Assembly: GCF_000473145.1 (NCBI RefSeq)
Contig: NZ_KI421500.1
Coordinates: 3,311,725-3,375,724 of the forward strand
Direction of reading: 5' to 3'
Length of the DNA: 64,000 bases
DNA from: Leisingera daeponensis DSM 23529
Lineage (GTDB): Bacteria > Pseudomonadota > Alphaproteobacteria > Rhodobacterales > Rhodobacteraceae
Below, one piece after another: positions 1 to 11,033 of this stretch (the first letter of the stretch is position 1; every line of letters begins with the position of its first letter). Below the pieces are notes generated by a model. The model was given only the letters and a program-made list of their open reading frames with translations. It did not search any database and had not been told where the DNA came from. The position numbers and the translations under genes were made by a program.

Positions 1-282
1 ATGAAGCCGGACGCCTTCCTGATCAACACCGCCCGCGGCGAGGTGATTGACGAACTTGCCCTGTCCCGCGCCCTGTGGTTCGAAACCATCGGCGGCGCTG
101 CATTGGATGTGTTCGACGGCGAGCCGCGCATCAACCCGGATCTGCTGGATTGCGACAACCTTGTGATGCTGCCGCATCTGGGCAGCGCCACCCGCGAAGC
201 GCGCGAGGCGATGGGCTTTCGCGTGCTGGATAACCTGACCGATTTCTTTGCAGGGCGCGAGCCGCGCGACCGGGTGATGTGA
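1..282 (+). CDS. D-2-hydroxyacid dehydrogenase, C-terminal part (cut by window edge)
   Basis: This is the last 93 residues of a D-isomer-specific 2-hydroxyacid dehydrogenase, the NAD(P)-dependent family that includes glyoxylate/hydroxypyruvate reductase. The end of the nucleotide-binding domain is visible as NTARGEVID, followed by the DGEP segment with the catalytic Glu and PHLGSAT with the catalytic His. The family normally has about 310-330 residues, so the ATG at base 1 is almost certainly an internal Met and the gene begins upstream of the window. The stop codon overlaps the start of ppc (TGATG), so the two are probably co-transcribed. The substrate cannot be assigned from this fragment. 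Confidence 0.85.
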   Translation: MKPDAFLINTARGEVIDELALSRALWFETIGGAALDVFDGEPRINPDLLDCDNLVMLPHLGSATREAREAMGFRVLDNLTDFFAGREPRDRVM

Positions 283-2942
283 TGGGAGATCCTGCCGAAA
301 CCACCTGTGACGGGGTCGAAGACACCGGCTACGCCGCCGGGCTTCGCGGTGAACTGCATGCGCTTTGGCTGGATGTCCTGCGCCAGCGCGCGCCGGAGGT
401 TGCTGCAAAAGCTGTCTCTGAAACCGCTTGGGATCTGTCCGGCGGGCAGCCCGCGACGGCCTATATGCAGGCCTTCAACATCTGGTTCCAGCTGCTGAAG
501 ATCGTCGAGGAAAACGCCGCCATGCGCGACCGCCGCATGGCCGAAACCCAGGACGGGCCCGAAGTGGTCGAGGGCAGCTTTGCGCGTGCGCTGGATCTGG
601 CCGGCGAACTGGCGACGCCCGAACGGCTGCAGGAGGTCGCCAGCCAGTTTTCCATCGGCCCGACTCTGACCGCGCATCCGACCGAAGCCAAGCGCGTCAC
701 CATCCTGGAAATCCACCGCCGCATCTACCGCGGGCTGGTGTCGCTGGAGGCCAAGCGCTGGACCCCGCGCGAGCGGGCAGGCCTGCTGGCGGATCTGCGC
801 TCGGAAATCGACCTGTTGTGGATGACGGGCGAGCTGCGCCGCGACCGGCCCAGCCTGCAGGACGAAATCCAATGGGGCCTGCAGTTTTTCCGAGACAGCC
901 TGTTTGAAGCGGTTCCGCAGCTGTTCGAACGCTACATTGCTGCAGCAGAGCCGCGGCTCGGCGACACCGCTGATGCGCCCTGCCTCAAATTCCATTCCTG
1001 GATCGGCGGCGACCGAGACGGCAACCCGAATGTGACGGTGGAGGCCACGGCGGCAGCCCTGACCGCGAACCGCGCAGCGATCCTGGACCGCTACCAGACG
1101 GCTTTGACCACTGCGGCGGAGCGGATCTCTATTTCGGCGGCAGTCTTTGCTTTGCCGGAAGGCACCTCTGCCAGGCTGGCGAAGGTCATTGCTGCAGCAC
1201 CCGGCGCCGCGGCGCTGTCCGCCCGCAATCCGGGTGAAGTCTTCCGCCAGGCGCTGACCGCGATCCTGGCGCGGATCAAGGCCACGGCTGCCGAGGGCGC
1301 CGGCGCCTATAAGCACCTTGGCGATTTCGTTGCCGGCCTGACAGAAGTGGAAGCGGCGCTTGAGGAAATCGGCGCCAACCGCCTGGCGGCCCGCTATGTC
1401 CGCCCGATCCGCTGGCAGGCCGATGTCTTTGGCTTCCGCACGGTGACGCTGGACGTGCGTCAAAACTCCACCGTGACCACCGAAACGCTGACCGAAATCT
1501 GGGCGCGCTCGGGCAATGTGCCTGATTTCGGCAGCCCGGAGTGGTCGGCGCGCCTGCGCCGGGAATTGGGCAGCGCCTCGCTGCCTTATATGATGCCGGA
1601 GGAGCTGAGCCCGCAAAGCGGCGAGCTGCTGAAACTGCTGCGGCTGATGCGCGATGCAGGGGCAGGGGAGGACCCGCAGGTGATGGGGCCCTTTATCCTG
1701 TCGATGACACGCTCCACCGATGACTTGCTGGCGGTCTACCTGCTGGCGCGCTATGCCGGGTTCGGGGCCGAAAAGGCTGCGCTCAAGGTGGTGCCGCTGT
1801 TTGAAACCATCGGCGACCTGCGCGCGGCGCCCGGCATCCTTGACGGCCTGTTGGACGTGCCCTTCGCCCGCCGCTCGTTGAAATCCGGCGACAGCCGGAT
1901 CGAGGTGATGCTGGGCTATTCCGACAGCAACAAGGATGGCGGTTTCCTCTGCTCCACCTGGGAGCTGGAAAAGGCGCAGCGCCTGATCACTCGCACCCTG
2001 GCGGCGCACCGGATGAAGCCGGTGTTCTTCCACGGCCGCGGCGGCTCGGTTTCCCGCGGCGGAGCCCCTGCCGAACGCGCCATTGCCGCCCAGCCTGCGG
2101 GCACCATCGCTGGCCGGATGCGGATCACCGAACAGGGTGAGGTGGTCAGCTCCAAATACGCCAACCGCGGCACCGCCCTGCATCAGCTGGAGCTGATGGC
2201 ATCCTCAGTGCTGCGCCATTCGCTGCAGGACGATGTGCCGCCGGTAAACCCGGAGCATGATGATGCCTTCGAGGCGCTCGCGGGCATGTCGCAGGCGGCC
2301 TATTCCAACTTGCTGAACGCGCCTGGTTTCCTGGATTACTTCCAGCAGGCCAGCCCGGTGGAAGAGTTGGCCATGCTCAAGATCGGCTCGCGCCCCGCGC
2401 GCCGCTTCGGCGCCAGCTCGCTGGACGATTTACGGGCGATCCCTTGGGTCTTTGCCTGGTCGCAGAACCGTCACATGATCACCGGATGGTACGGTTTCGG
2501 CTCGGCGGTTGCCAGTTTCCGCAGGTTCCGCGGCGCACGCGGAGAGGCGGTGCTGCAGGACATGTTTGCGGGGTCGCCGCTGTTCCGCCTGGTGGTGGAT
2601 GAGGTTGAAAAGACCCTGCTGCAAAGCGACATGGAAATCGCCGCCGACTACGCAACACTGGTGCAGAATGGCGAAATCCGTGACCGCATCTTCGGCTCCA
2701 TCCGAAAGGAGTATCAGCTGGCCTGCGAGGCAATCCTGTTCCTCACCGGTGACAGCCGCCTGGCGCTGCGCTTTCCGCGGCTGCGCGCCCGCTTCGGCCG
2801 CGTCGAAAACATGCTGCGCGAAATTCACAAGACCCAAGTGCGGCTCTTGCAAGAGAACCGCGCCGAAAAGCCTTCAACAGTGCCGGTCCCGCTGATGCAG
2901 TCGATGAACTGCGTGGCCGCGGGCCTTGGCTGGACTGGATAG
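282..2942 (+). CDS. ppc: Phosphoenolpyruvate carboxylase
   Basis: Cytoplasmic enzyme that carboxylates phosphoenolpyruvate with bicarbonate to oxaloacetate, an anaplerotic step feeding the TCA cycle. The 886-residue length is normal for the family. Visible motifs are TAHPTEAKR with the catalytic His near residue 132, [22 protein letters not shown], the PEP-binding [12 protein letters not shown] loop and [12 protein letters not shown]. The C-terminus ends GLGWTG where most members end in a RNTG-like tail; the terminal Gly that enters the active site is kept. ATG 282 overlaps the upstream stop; a GTG three bases earlier is possible. It is followed closely by glyA. Confidence 0.96.
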   Translation: MGDPAETTCDGVEDTGYAAGLRGELHALWLDVLRQRAPEVAAKAVSETAWDLSGGQPATAYMQAFNIWFQLLKIVEENAAMRDRRMAETQDGPEVVEGSFARALDLAGELATPERLQEVASQFSIGPTLTAHPTEAKRVTILEIHRRIYRGLVSLEAKRWTPRERAGLLADLRSEIDLLWMTGELRRDRPSLQDEIQWGLQFFRDSLFEAVPQLFERYIAAAEPRLGDTADAPCLKFHSWIGGDRDGNPNVTVEATAAALTANRAAILDRYQTALTTAAERISISAAVFALPEGTSARLAKVIAAAPGAAALSARNPGEVFRQALTAILARIKATAAEGAGAYKHLGDFVAGLTEVEAALEEIGANRLAARYVRPIRWQADVFGFRTVTLDVRQNSTVTTETLTEIWARSGNVPDFGSPEWSARLRRELGSASLPYMMPEELSPQSGELLKLLRLMRDAGAGEDPQVMGPFILSMTRSTDDLLAVYLLARYAGFGAEKAALKVVPLFETIGDLRAAPGILDGLLDVPFARRSLKSGDSRIEVMLGYSDSNKDGGFLCSTWELEKAQRLITRTLAAHRMKPVFFHGRGGSVSRGGAPAERAIAAQPAGTIAGRMRITEQGEVVSSKYANRGTALHQLELMASSVLRHSLQDDVPPVNPEHDDAFEALAGMSQAAYSNLLNAPGFLDYFQQASPVEELAMLKIGSRPARRFGASSLDDLRAIPWVFAWSQNRHMITGWYGFGSAVASFRRFRGARGEAVLQDMFAGSPLFRLVVDEVEKTLLQSDMEIAADYATLVQNGEIRDRIFGSIRKEYQLACEAILFLTGDSRLALRFPRLRARFGRVENMLREIHKTQVRLLQENRAEKPSTVPVPLMQSMNCVAAGLGWTG

Positions 2943-2955
2943 ACAGGAGCCCCGC

Positions 2956-4239
2956 ATGTCCAAAGATCTGTTTTTCACCCAATCGCTGTCCGAGCGCGAT
3001 CCTGAGCTTTACGGCGCGATCACGGCCGAGCTGGGCCGCCAGCGCGACGAGATCGAGCTGATTGCCTCCGAGAACATCGTCTCCGCCGCGGTGATGGAAG
3101 CGCAAGGCTCCGTGCTCACCAACAAATACGCCGAAGGCTACCCGGGGCGCCGCTACTACGGCGGCTGCCAGTATGTCGACGTCGCCGAAAACCTGGCCAT
3201 CGACCGCGCCAAGCAGCTGTTCGGCTGCGAATTCGCCAATGTGCAGCCGAACTCCGGCAGCCAGGCCAACCAGGGCGTGTTCCAGGCGCTCTTGCAGCCC
3301 GGCGACACCATCCTCGGCATGGATCTGGCCTCCGGCGGCCACCTGACCCACGGCGCCGCGCCGAACCAGTCGGGCAAGTGGTTCAACGCCGTGCATTACG
3401 GCGTGCGCCGCGATGACAACCGGATCGACTACGACCAGATCCAGGCGCTGGCAACCGAGCACCAGCCGAAGCTGATCATCGCCGGCGGCTCCGCCATCCC
3501 GCGCCAGATCGACTTTGCCAAATTCCGCGAAATCGCGGACAGCGTCGGCGCCTATTTCATGGTCGACATGGCCCATATCGCGGGCCTGATCGCCGCCGGC
3601 GAGCACCCCTCGCCGTTCCCGCATGCGCATGTCGCCACCACCACCACCCACAAGACCCTGCGCGGCCCCCGCGGCGGCATGATCGTGACCAATGACGCGG
3701 AGATCGCCAAGAAGGTGAACTCGGCGATCTTCCCGGGCATCCAGGGCGGCCCGCTGATGCATGTGATCGCAGGCAAGGCGGCGGCCTTCGGCGAGGCGCT
3801 GAAGCCGGAGTTCAAGGCCTACCAGAAGCAGGTGCGCGCCAATGCGGCGGCGCTGGCGGATCAGCTGATCAAGGGCGGCCTGGACATCGTGACCGGCGGC
3901 ACCGATACGCATGTGATGCTGGTCGACCTGCGCCCCAAGGGCGTGACCGGCAACATCGCCGACAAGGCGCTGGGCCGCGCCCATATCACCACCAACAAGA
4001 ACGGCATCCCGTTCGACCCGGAAAAGCCCACCGTGACCTCGGGCCTGCGCCTGGGCACGCCCGCAGGCACCACCCGCGGCTTCGGCGAGGCGGAGTTCCG
4101 CCAGATCGCCGACCTGATCATCGAGGTGATCGACGGGCTGGCGGCCAACGGTGAAGAAGGCAACGCGGATGTGGAAGCGGCGGTGCGCGCCAAGGTCGCG
4201 GACCTCTGCGCCAAGTTCCCGCTCTACCCGAACCTGTAA
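2956..4239 (+). CDS. glyA: Serine hydroxymethyltransferase
   Basis: PLP enzyme that interconverts serine plus tetrahydrofolate with glycine plus methylene-THF, the main source of one-carbon units. The 427-residue protein carries the PLP-lysine motif [14 protein letters not shown] (Lys near residue 233), the N-terminal ELIASEN substrate motif and [16 protein letters not shown] 2956 is preferred over an upstream in-frame GTG because CAGGAG lies about eight bases ahead and the protein then starts as homologues do. It lies 13 bases after ppc and is followed by a strong hairpin terminator. Confidence 0.97.
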   Translation: MSKDLFFTQSLSERDPELYGAITAELGRQRDEIELIASENIVSAAVMEAQGSVLTNKYAEGYPGRRYYGGCQYVDVAENLAIDRAKQLFGCEFANVQPNSGSQANQGVFQALLQPGDTILGMDLASGGHLTHGAAPNQSGKWFNAVHYGVRRDDNRIDYDQIQALATEHQPKLIIAGGSAIPRQIDFAKFREIADSVGAYFMVDMAHIAGLIAAGEHPSPFPHAHVATTTTHKTLRGPRGGMIVTNDAEIAKKVNSAIFPGIQGGPLMHVIAGKAAAFGEALKPEFKAYQKQVRANAAALADQLIKGGLDIVTGGTDTHVMLVDLRPKGVTGNIADKALGRAHITTNKNGIPFDPEKPTVTSGLRLGTPAGTTRGFGEAEFRQIADLIIEVIDGLAANGEEGNADVEAAVRAKVADLCAKFPLYPNL

Positions 4240-4262
4240 GCTCCGGCTTATCTGACGAAAAG

Positions 4263-4299
4263 AAACCGCCGCGGCTCCAGGACCGCGGCGGTTTTCTGT
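4263..4299 (+). terminator. Rho-independent terminator after glyA
   Basis: Perfect 12-bp stem, AAACCGCCGCGG at 4263-4274 pairing with CCGCGGCGGTTT at 4283-4294, with an 8-base loop and a short T-rich tail. It sits 23 bases after the glyA stop and separates the ppc-glyA unit from the downstream regulator. Confidence 0.85.
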
Positions 4300-4517
4300 T
4301 GCCCGGCAGGCTCCCGCGCCCTGCCTAACGCTTTCGGGACGGCCGCAGGAAGGCCGGAAAGGGGCGGGAGCGCCTCCGCCGCTGGACGGGAGGGGCGGGT
4401 TTGCGAGGCGTTTATGGGCGATCCGCCGGAAAATCCCAAAAAAATGTGGGAAATTGTGGGTCGGTGTTGTAATGCGGCGGCGGGCCATGCCTAATCGCGT
4501 GAAGACTTCAGTTGCCA

Positions 4518-5318
4518 ATGGGGTGCCTCTTGCCGGACTCTCTTGCCCTCTCCCACCGTGAAATGGAGCTTGTGGACGCCTTGCGGCGCCTTGGCGGCTC
4601 GGCCCGCAGTGCTGAGCTTGCCAGGATGCTCGACGTCTCAGAGGAGACCGTGCGCCGCACCATCAAGGCGCTGGACAAAGCGGGCGCGGTGCAGCGGGTG
4701 CATGGCGGCGCCTTCCTGGCCGGGCCGCAAAGCGCGACCAGCTTTGCCCGGAGGATTTCCGAAAACCAGAAGGAAAAGGCGCTGATTGCGGCCCGCGCGG
4801 CGGCGCATGTCCGCAATGGCATGGCGCTGTTTCTGGATGTCGGCTCCACCACCGCCTTTGTGGCCGAGGAGCTGCGGCAGAAATCAGGCCTGACCGTGGT
4901 GACCAATTCCGTAGGTGCCGCGCAGACACTGGCGAACCACAATGGCAACCGGGTTCATTTCCTGGGCGGTGAATTGCAAAGCAATGAACGCGGAACCTTC
5001 GGCTTTGTGACCGAGCAGCAGGTGCGCCGCTTCGCGCTGGACCTGGCGGTCCTGTCGGCGGACGGATTCTCCGCCAAACACGGGATCCTCTACCACAGCC
5101 CGGCGGAGGCGCAGCTGGCGCGCGTTGTTGCGGAGTGCTGCGAACAGCTTGCTGTCGCCATCGCGCACCCCAAATTTGATGAAACCGCGCCGCATTGCGG
5201 CCCGTCGCCGCGCAGGATTGATCTTTTGTTCACGGATCAGGCCCCTGGCAGAAAGCTGGCCGCAGCGCTTTCCGGCTGGGGAATAAAGACCGACATCGCG
5301 CCCGGGGCAGACGGTTGA
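4518..5318 (+). CDS. DeoR-family transcriptional regulator
   Basis: Cytoplasmic repressor-type regulator of 266 residues. The N-terminal DeoR helix-turn-helix is clear (SAELARMLDVSEETVRRTIK followed by VQRVHGGA), and the C-terminal DeoRC sensor domain has the DVGSTTAF and LTVVTNS segments that bind phosphorylated sugars or similar ligands in this family. ATG 4518 is used; an in-frame TTG at 4512 is an alternative. It stands alone between the glyA terminator and a transporter gene, so the controlled pathway is unknown. Confidence 0.88.
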   Translation: MGCLLPDSLALSHREMELVDALRRLGGSARSAELARMLDVSEETVRRTIKALDKAGAVQRVHGGAFLAGPQSATSFARRISENQKEKALIAARAAAHVRNGMALFLDVGSTTAFVAEELRQKSGLTVVTNSVGAAQTLANHNGNRVHFLGGELQSNERGTFGFVTEQQVRRFALDLAVLSADGFSAKHGILYHSPAEAQLARVVAECCEQLAVAIAHPKFDETAPHCGPSPRRIDLLFTDQAPGRKLAAALSGWGIKTDIAPGADG

Positions 5319-5471
5319 GGGGGCTGGCATCAGCCCGGTCCGTGGCTGGCGGCGGGGAACCCGGGCCGTGCTGCGTGTCCCCGTTGCGCCCGTGGCAGGG
5401 CTGTGCTGATAGGATTATGATGCTCCTCACCGCAGAGACCTGGCGGCACGGAGGGGAAACCGGAACCTGAT

Positions 5472-7145
5472 ATGGCGATCCTGACCTTTCTGATCAGCCT
5501 CGCGGGCGCGACGATGCTGCTGCTTTACGCGGTGCGGATGGTGCGGACCGGGATCGAGCGCAGCTATGGCGCTTCGTTCCAGCGGCTGCTGACCGGGCGG
5601 CAGAGCCATCTGCAGGCCGGAATGATGGGGCTGACCCTCGCCATCGTGCTGCAAAGCTCGGCGGCGGTGGCGCTGCTTGCCTCGGGGTTCGCCGCCAGCG
5701 GCTATCTCGCCTTCCCCACCGGGCTGGCGATCGTGCTGGGCGGCGATCTCGGCTCGGCGCTGATCATCCAGATCCTGTCGTTCAAGCTCGACTGGCTGGT
5801 GCCCATGCTTTTGGCGGCGGGCGGCTACCTGTTCGTCAAGACCGAGGCCAAGAAGGCGCGGCAGCTTGGGCGGATCCTGATGGGGGTGGCTTTCATCCTG
5901 ATTTCGCTCAGGTTTCTGCGCGAGGCGATGGACCCGATCCGCGGCAGCGCCTTTCTGCCCGCCATCGCGGGCTATCTGGCGCGCGACTATATCACCGCCT
6001 TCCTGGCGGGCGGCGCGCTGGCCTTCGTGATGCATTCCTCCGTCGCGGCGATCCTGATGTGCGTAACGCTGGTGCAGATCGGCGCCCTTCCCTTTGCCGC
6101 CGGGCTGTCGCTGGTCCTGGGGGCCAATTTCGGCTCCGCCTTCATTCCGGTCTGGCTCAGCCGCGGCATGGACCTGAAGGCGCGGCGCATTCCCTATGCC
6201 AACCTCGCCCTGCGCGGCACCTGGGCGGTGATCTGCCTGCTCGGGGCCAATCTGGCGCTGCGCCAGGGCTGGCTCGGCGACCCGCAGGGCGGCCAGATGC
6301 TGGTCAGCGCGCATCTCGCCTTCAACGCCGCGCTGCTGCTGCTGGCGCTGCCGCTCTGCACGCCGCTGGCCGGTGTCTTTGCGCGGCTGTTCCCGGATCC
6401 GGCGGCGCGGGCGCAGCCGCCGGGGCGGCCGGTCAGCGCGCTGGAGCAGGGCCGCTACGGCGCGCCCGCGCAGGCGGTGGCCAACCTCACCCGCGAGCTC
6501 TTGCGGATGGCCGGGCTGGTCGGCGCCATGTTCCGCCCGGTGCTGGAGCTGTACGAGAGCGGCAGCAAGGAGCAGATCCGCGCGGTGCAGCAGATGGACG
6601 CGGAGGTGAACGCCTGCCTGTCGGGCATCCGCCAGTATGTGGCGGCGATCCCGGCGGAGGCGTTCAGCAAGGACCAGCTGAAGACCGCCCGCAGCCTGAT
6701 GGAATACGCCATCCGGCTGGAGACCGCGGGCGATGTGGTGGCCCGCCGCCTGACGGTGCTCGCCGGGGAAATGCGCAAGAAGGAGCTGCGGTTTTCCCGC
6801 GACGGCTGGCTGGAGATCACCCGCATGCATGAGGCGATCCTGGCCAATCTGCAGCTGGCCTCCAACGTGCTGATCTCCGACGACCTGGAGAGCGCGCGGC
6901 TTCTGAGCCTGGAGAAGACCGAGCTGAAACGGATGGAGCGCGACAGCCGCAAGCGCCACCTGCGGCGGCTGCAAGGCGGCGGGCAGGAGAGTTTCGACAC
7001 CTCCGACATCCACCTGGAGACCCTGCGCGCGCTGCGCGAGTTCAACAGCCACATCGCCGCGGTGGCCTATCCGGTGCTCTACCGAAACGGCCAGCTCTTG
7101 GAAACGCGGCTGATCGAGGAGATGCGGCCGGAAGAAACCGATTGA
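5472..7145 (+). CDS. Na+/phosphate symporter family protein with PhoU-like tail
   Basis: Inner-membrane protein of 557 residues in the Na/Pi-cotransporter II (NptA-like) family. The two inverted QSS-type repeats that form the translocation core are visible as LQSSAAVALLASGF and MHSSVAAILMCVTL, each followed by a glycine-rich helix (GGDLGSALI, LGANFGSAF). After the membrane part, roughly from residue 320, comes a charged helical region typical of a fused PhoU-like domain. It is likely an inorganic phosphate transporter, but other anions cannot be excluded. It appears monocistronic. Confidence 0.85.
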   Translation: MAILTFLISLAGATMLLLYAVRMVRTGIERSYGASFQRLLTGRQSHLQAGMMGLTLAIVLQSSAAVALLASGFAASGYLAFPTGLAIVLGGDLGSALIIQILSFKLDWLVPMLLAAGGYLFVKTEAKKARQLGRILMGVAFILISLRFLREAMDPIRGSAFLPAIAGYLARDYITAFLAGGALAFVMHSSVAAILMCVTLVQIGALPFAAGLSLVLGANFGSAFIPVWLSRGMDLKARRIPYANLALRGTWAVICLLGANLALRQGWLGDPQGGQMLVSAHLAFNAALLLLALPLCTPLAGVFARLFPDPAARAQPPGRPVSALEQGRYGAPAQAVANLTRELLRMAGLVGAMFRPVLELYESGSKEQIRAVQQMDAEVNACLSGIRQYVAAIPAEAFSKDQLKTARSLMEYAIRLETAGDVVARRLTVLAGEMRKKELRFSRDGWLEITRMHEAILANLQLASNVLISDDLESARLLSLEKTELKRMERDSRKRHLRRLQGGGQESFDTSDIHLETLRALREFNSHIAAVAYPVLYRNGQLLETRLIEEMRPEETD

Positions 7146-7184
7146 GGCTGAAACCGGCCTGTTAACAAAAGACCTATCCCGATT

Positions 7185-8024
7185 ATGACCCCCTTTATCA
7201 TTGCCATCATTCTGTCAGCGGCGCTGCTGCACGCGGTGTGGAACGCGATTGTGAAAACCGCAACCGACCGCACCACAACGCTGGGGCTGGTTGCCTTTGG
7301 CCATGTCATCCCCGCCTCCGTGATGATCGCGGTGCTGCCGCTGCCGTCGGCTGAGAGTTTTGTTTTCATCCTGCTCTCGACTGCCGTGCATTTCGGCTAT
7401 TACTACATGCTGGGGCGGGCCTATCAGCATGGCGACCTCAGCGTTGTGTACCCGATTGCGCGGGGCATCGTGCCGGCACTGGTGGGCATCTGGGCGATGA
7501 TCTTTGCTGGGGAGGTGCTGCCGCTGCAGGCCTGGGCGGGGATTGCGGTGATCGCGCTTGGCATCCAGCTCAGCAGCTGGAAAGCGCTGCGCTCCGGCGT
7601 TGGCCGTGCGGCGCTGGGATTTGCCGCCGGGACCGGGTTTTGCATTTCGGTCTATTCGCTGGTCGATGGCATCGGGGTGAGGCTGTCGGGCAACACGCTC
7701 AGCTACTGGGCCTGGGGGGCGTTTCTGCACATTTTCATCGCGGGCTTCATCGCCCTGCGCAAGCGCCGCACTCTGGCGGCCTTGCGCCCGCGGACCTGGG
7801 CGCTGGGCATTGCCGGCGGGCTGGTGTCGATGACGGCCTACGGCCTGGTGCTTTATGCGAAGAACTTTGCCCCGCTGGGGGCCGTCTCGGCGCTGCGGGA
7901 AACCTCGGTAATCTTTGCGGCGCTGATCGGGTTTGCCGTTCTGAAGGAAGGCTATTGGATGCGGCGCCTGGGTGCGGCGGTGCTGATGGCCGCGGGCGTG
8001 TCGCTCATCGGTACGGCTGTCTAG
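7185..8024 (+). CDS. EamA/DMT-family transporter
   Basis: Polytopic membrane protein of 279 residues made of two EamA repeats with about ten hydrophobic helices. Visible family features are the N-terminal AALLHAVWNAIVK helix, the YPIARGIVPAL segment and LRETSVIFAALIGF near the end. Such proteins export amino acids, metabolites or drugs; the substrate cannot be inferred here. It starts 39 bases after the phosphate transporter and converges with the sensor kinase gene. Confidence 0.85.
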   Translation: MTPFIIAIILSAALLHAVWNAIVKTATDRTTTLGLVAFGHVIPASVMIAVLPLPSAESFVFILLSTAVHFGYYYMLGRAYQHGDLSVVYPIARGIVPALVGIWAMIFAGEVLPLQAWAGIAVIALGIQLSSWKALRSGVGRAALGFAAGTGFCISVYSLVDGIGVRLSGNTLSYWAWGAFLHIFIAGFIALRKRRTLAALRPRTWALGIAGGLVSMTAYGLVLYAKNFAPLGAVSALRETSVIFAALIGFAVLKEGYWMRRLGAAVLMAAGVSLIGTAV

Positions 8025-8075
8025 CGCCCGCGCCCCTTGGCGGCCCGCTGCCGGACAGGGCGGGGGCTTGCGGCA

Positions 8076-11033
8076 TCAGGCGCTGGCGCGGGGCCGCCGC
8101 TGCGTATCGTCTGCGTCTGCCAGAACGGCTGCAAGAGTGTGCAGCAGCACCGCCTTTTTCACCGGCTTCGCCAGAAAGCGGTTCATGCCGGCGTCCAGGC
8201 AGGCCTGCCGGTCGCTGGAGAAGGCATTTGCCGTCAGCGCCACGATGACCGGCTGGCGGATCGGAAGGCTGCGGATTTCCTGGGTGGCGGAAATGCCATC
8301 CAGTTCCGGCATCGACATGTCCATCAGGATGACGTCCGGCTCCAGCTCCCTGCACATCTCCACTGCCGCGCGGCCGTTCCCGGCCTCTTGCAGATCCACC
8401 GGCTGGCCGCGCAGGAACTTGCGGACCAGCAGCCGGTTGGTCTGGTTGTCCTCGGCCAGCAGCACCCGGCAGGGGGGCAGCTGCGGAGGGGCCTCCGGCA
8501 GCGCCGGTGCTGTGGCATCCGCCGCCTGGCTGGCGGGGGCCATCTGCAGTTCCAGCCGGAAGCAGGAACCTTTGCCGGGCTGCGATTGCACCGTTATGCC
8601 GCCGCCCATCCGCTTGGCCAGCATGCTGGAAATCGTCAGGCCCAGCCCGGTGCCGCCAAACGCCTTGGTGGTTGCGGCGTCGGCCTGGGTGAAGCGGTCA
8701 AAGATGTGTTTGGCCTGAGTTTCGGAGATTCCGATGCCGCTGTCCTCGACCTCGACCACAAGCCGGCAGGGGTCCTCGCCGGCCTGCGAAACCCGCACCG
8801 CGATCTTGCCGTCCGGAGTGAATTTCACCGCATTGCCGATCAGGTTGACCAGGATCTGGCGCAACCGCCCGTCGTCGCCGTGCAGCCGGTCCGGCAGGCC
8901 GTTTGCATAGCTCACCTGCATCGACAAGCCCTTTTCAAGCGCCTTCGGGCGGAACAGATCGGCCGCGCCGCCGATGCAGTCGCGCAGGTTGAAATCCTCC
9001 CGGCTGATTGCGAATTTCCCGGCCTCCAGCCGCGACAGATCGAGGATGTCATTGATGATTTTCAGCAGCGCCTGCGCTGAGCTGCGGATGGTTTCGACGT
9101 TCTGCTGGTCGTCTGCCGTCAGCTCTGCCTCCGCCAGCAGATCGGCCATGCCAATGATCCCGTTCATCGGGGTGCGGATTTCATGGCTCATGTTGGCCAG
9201 AAACTCCGACTTGGCGCGGTCGGCGTGTTCGGCGGCCAGCTTGGCCTCGGCCAGTTCGCGCTCGCGTTGCTTGCTGCGGGTGATGTCGCGCTCGATGCCG
9301 ATGATCAGGTCGACCTCGCCATCGGCGCCGGTCACGGGCACGATGTTGGTGTCGAACCAGACCTCCTCGCCGGACTTGGTGTAATTGAGCACCTCATTGT
9401 GGTAGCGGATGCCGCCGTCCTTGTGGCGGTTCATTTCACGCACCACGCTGAGGTCGGTGTCCGGCCCGTCCAGAAGGTCGGACGGGGTGCGTCCGATGGC
9501 TTCACCGGCGCTGTAGCCGGTGGCGCGGGTAAAGGCGTCGTTCACCCAGAGGATCTTGCGGCTGGCATCGGTCAGGATGATGCTGTCGGAGGCATGTTTG
9601 GCGACCAGCGACAGGCGGTGCAGTTCCGCCTGCTGTTTCTGAAGTTCGGCATGGGCGTCCTCAAGCGCCCGCTTGCCTTCTTTCAGCTCGGTATTACGTT
9701 CCGACAGGGCCTGGTTGGCGTGGATCAGCTCCTCGCGCAGGCGGACGTCCTCCGACACGTTCCAGTTGACGCCGATCATCCAGCTGCGCCCCTGGGTGTC
9801 GGTGAACGGGCTGGCAAGGGCCCGGATGTGCTTGACCGAGCCGTCGTCCAGCAGGATCCGGAATTCGGAGGCGAAATTCGATTTCGAACGCTCGGCAGCC
9901 TCCAGGGATTTGACCACCCGGTCCCGGTCCTGCGGGTGCAGCTTGGCAATCCAGGCGCTGCCCGCCAGCGGACCCTGCTCGCGGGGGACGCCGTAAAGTT
10001 CATGCATCCGGCTGTCCCAGCTGACACGCTTGTTGCCGGCGTCGCATTCCCAGATGCCGACCCGGGAGGTCTTGACCGCGATCTCCAGTCGCCGCGAAAC
10101 CGCTTCCAGCTCCGCCTCCCGGCGGCGCAGCTGCCCGATCACCGTTTGCCGCGCCGCCGACAGCCTGCCGGCCAGGAAGGTCGGGAAAACAATCAGGGTC
10201 CCGGCCGCCAGCAGCGCCAGACGCAGCTGCCACAGGTTGCCGGGCTGGGCCTGCCAGCCGCCTGCGGGCCGGGCCGCCAGCTGCCAGGACCCGACCGGCA
10301 GATTGATGTCCATCAGGACGGGATCGCCAGCGGGGATCTCCGCGGTGCCAAGAAACTGCTGGCCGGCCGCGCCGGTGCCGTCTTTGCCGGTCAGGGCAAT
10401 TTCCAGCGTCTGGGCGCCGCCTGTCACGCCGGTTTCCGCATAGAGCGTCTTGGTCTCGACAACGGCCGACAGAATGCCCCAGAACTCTTTATTGTCTTCC
10501 GGCCCGGTGAAGATTGGCAGCCGGTAGATGAAACCGGTGCCGCCCTGCACCAGGTTGACCGGCCCGGCCAGCACCATCTCGCCGCTATCGCGGACCCGGT
10601 ACGCGGCCTCCCGCTGGGGGGCTGTTTTGGTGTAGTCCAGCCCGATGGCGGGTTCGTTCCCCTTGATCGGATAGATCAGCGAAACCACCAGCCCCGGGGC
10701 CGCGGCAATATGCCGGATCGCGGTCTGTCCCATCAGAACCTGTTCCGCAATCTGGCTGAACCGCGCCTGCGGCATATCCGGTTCGGTGGCCAGCATGGCG
10801 GCAAGCCCGCGCAGCCGCTGATAGTCGCCGTTCAGCTGGCCCTCCAGACGGGACTTCATCAGCCCGGCCTGCTGCTGAATCCTGGCGCGTTCGGACTGGT
10901 AGTGAATCGTGTCGTTCTGCCTTTCGGCGTAATATCCGGCAGCGCAAACAACCGCCAGGGCAAGCAGGGCGGGCAGGTAGGTCCGGTTGCCTAGCCTGCG
11001 CAGCCAGCCTGCGGAAATCTTGTTCAGGGCCAT
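8076..11033 (-). CDS. CHASE-PAS-PAS hybrid sensor histidine kinase with receiver domain
   Basis: Membrane sensor kinase of 985 residues. In order: an N-terminal transmembrane helix (about residues 20-37), an extracytoplasmic CHASE domain ending in the IGLDYTKTAPQREAA region, a second transmembrane helix near 270, two PAS/PAC modules (about 310-580), a short coiled coil between them, HisKA with FLANMSHEIRTPMNG (His near residue 616), HATPase with VEDSGIGIS and FGGTGLGL, and a C-terminal receiver with the acceptor Asp in VILMDMSMPE. No response regulator or HPt gene lies beside it, so the output partner is unknown. CHASE domains sense small extracellular ligands such as cytokinin-like compounds or peptides. 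Confidence 0.92.
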   Translation of the reverse strand: MALNKISAGWLRRLGNRTYLPALLALAVVCAAGYYAERQNDTIHYQSERARIQQQAGLMKSRLEGQLNGDYQRLRGLAAMLATEPDMPQARFSQIAEQVLMGQTAIRHIAAAPGLVVSLIYPIKGNEPAIGLDYTKTAPQREAAYRVRDSGEMVLAGPVNLVQGGTGFIYRLPIFTGPEDNKEFWGILSAVVETKTLYAETGVTGGAQTLEIALTGKDGTGAAGQQFLGTAEIPAGDPVLMDINLPVGSWQLAARPAGGWQAQPGNLWQLRLALLAAGTLIVFPTFLAGRLSAARQTVIGQLRRREAELEAVSRRLEIAVKTSRVGIWECDAGNKRVSWDSRMHELYGVPREQGPLAGSAWIAKLHPQDRDRVVKSLEAAERSKSNFASEFRILLDDGSVKHIRALASPFTDTQGRSWMIGVNWNVSEDVRLREELIHANQALSERNTELKEGKRALEDAHAELQKQQAELHRLSLVAKHASDSIILTDASRKILWVNDAFTRATGYSAGEAIGRTPSDLLDGPDTDLSVVREMNRHKDGGIRYHNEVLNYTKSGEEVWFDTNIVPVTGADGEVDLIIGIERDITRSKQRERELAEAKLAAEHADRAKSEFLANMSHEIRTPMNGIIGMADLLAEAELTADDQQNVETIRSSAQALLKIINDILDLSRLEAGKFAISREDFNLRDCIGGAADLFRPKALEKGLSMQVSYANGLPDRLHGDDGRLRQILVNLIGNAVKFTPDGKIAVRVSQAGEDPCRLVVEVEDSGIGISETQAKHIFDRFTQADAATTKAFGGTGLGLTISSMLAKRMGGGITVQSQPGKGSCFRLELQMAPASQAADATAPALPEAPPQLPPCRVLLAEDNQTNRLLVRKFLRGQPVDLQEAGNGRAAVEMCRELEPDVILMDMSMPELDGISATQEIRSLPIRQPVIVALTANAFSSDRQACLDAGMNRFLAKPVKKAVLLHTLAAVLADADDTQRRPRASA

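Noticed and set aside
2743..4518. Long open frame of 591 codons on the minus strand opposite glyA
   Set aside because: It is antisense to ppc and glyA, has low-complexity Arg/Ala/Gly/His composition and no family resemblance. High GC makes such shadows common here.
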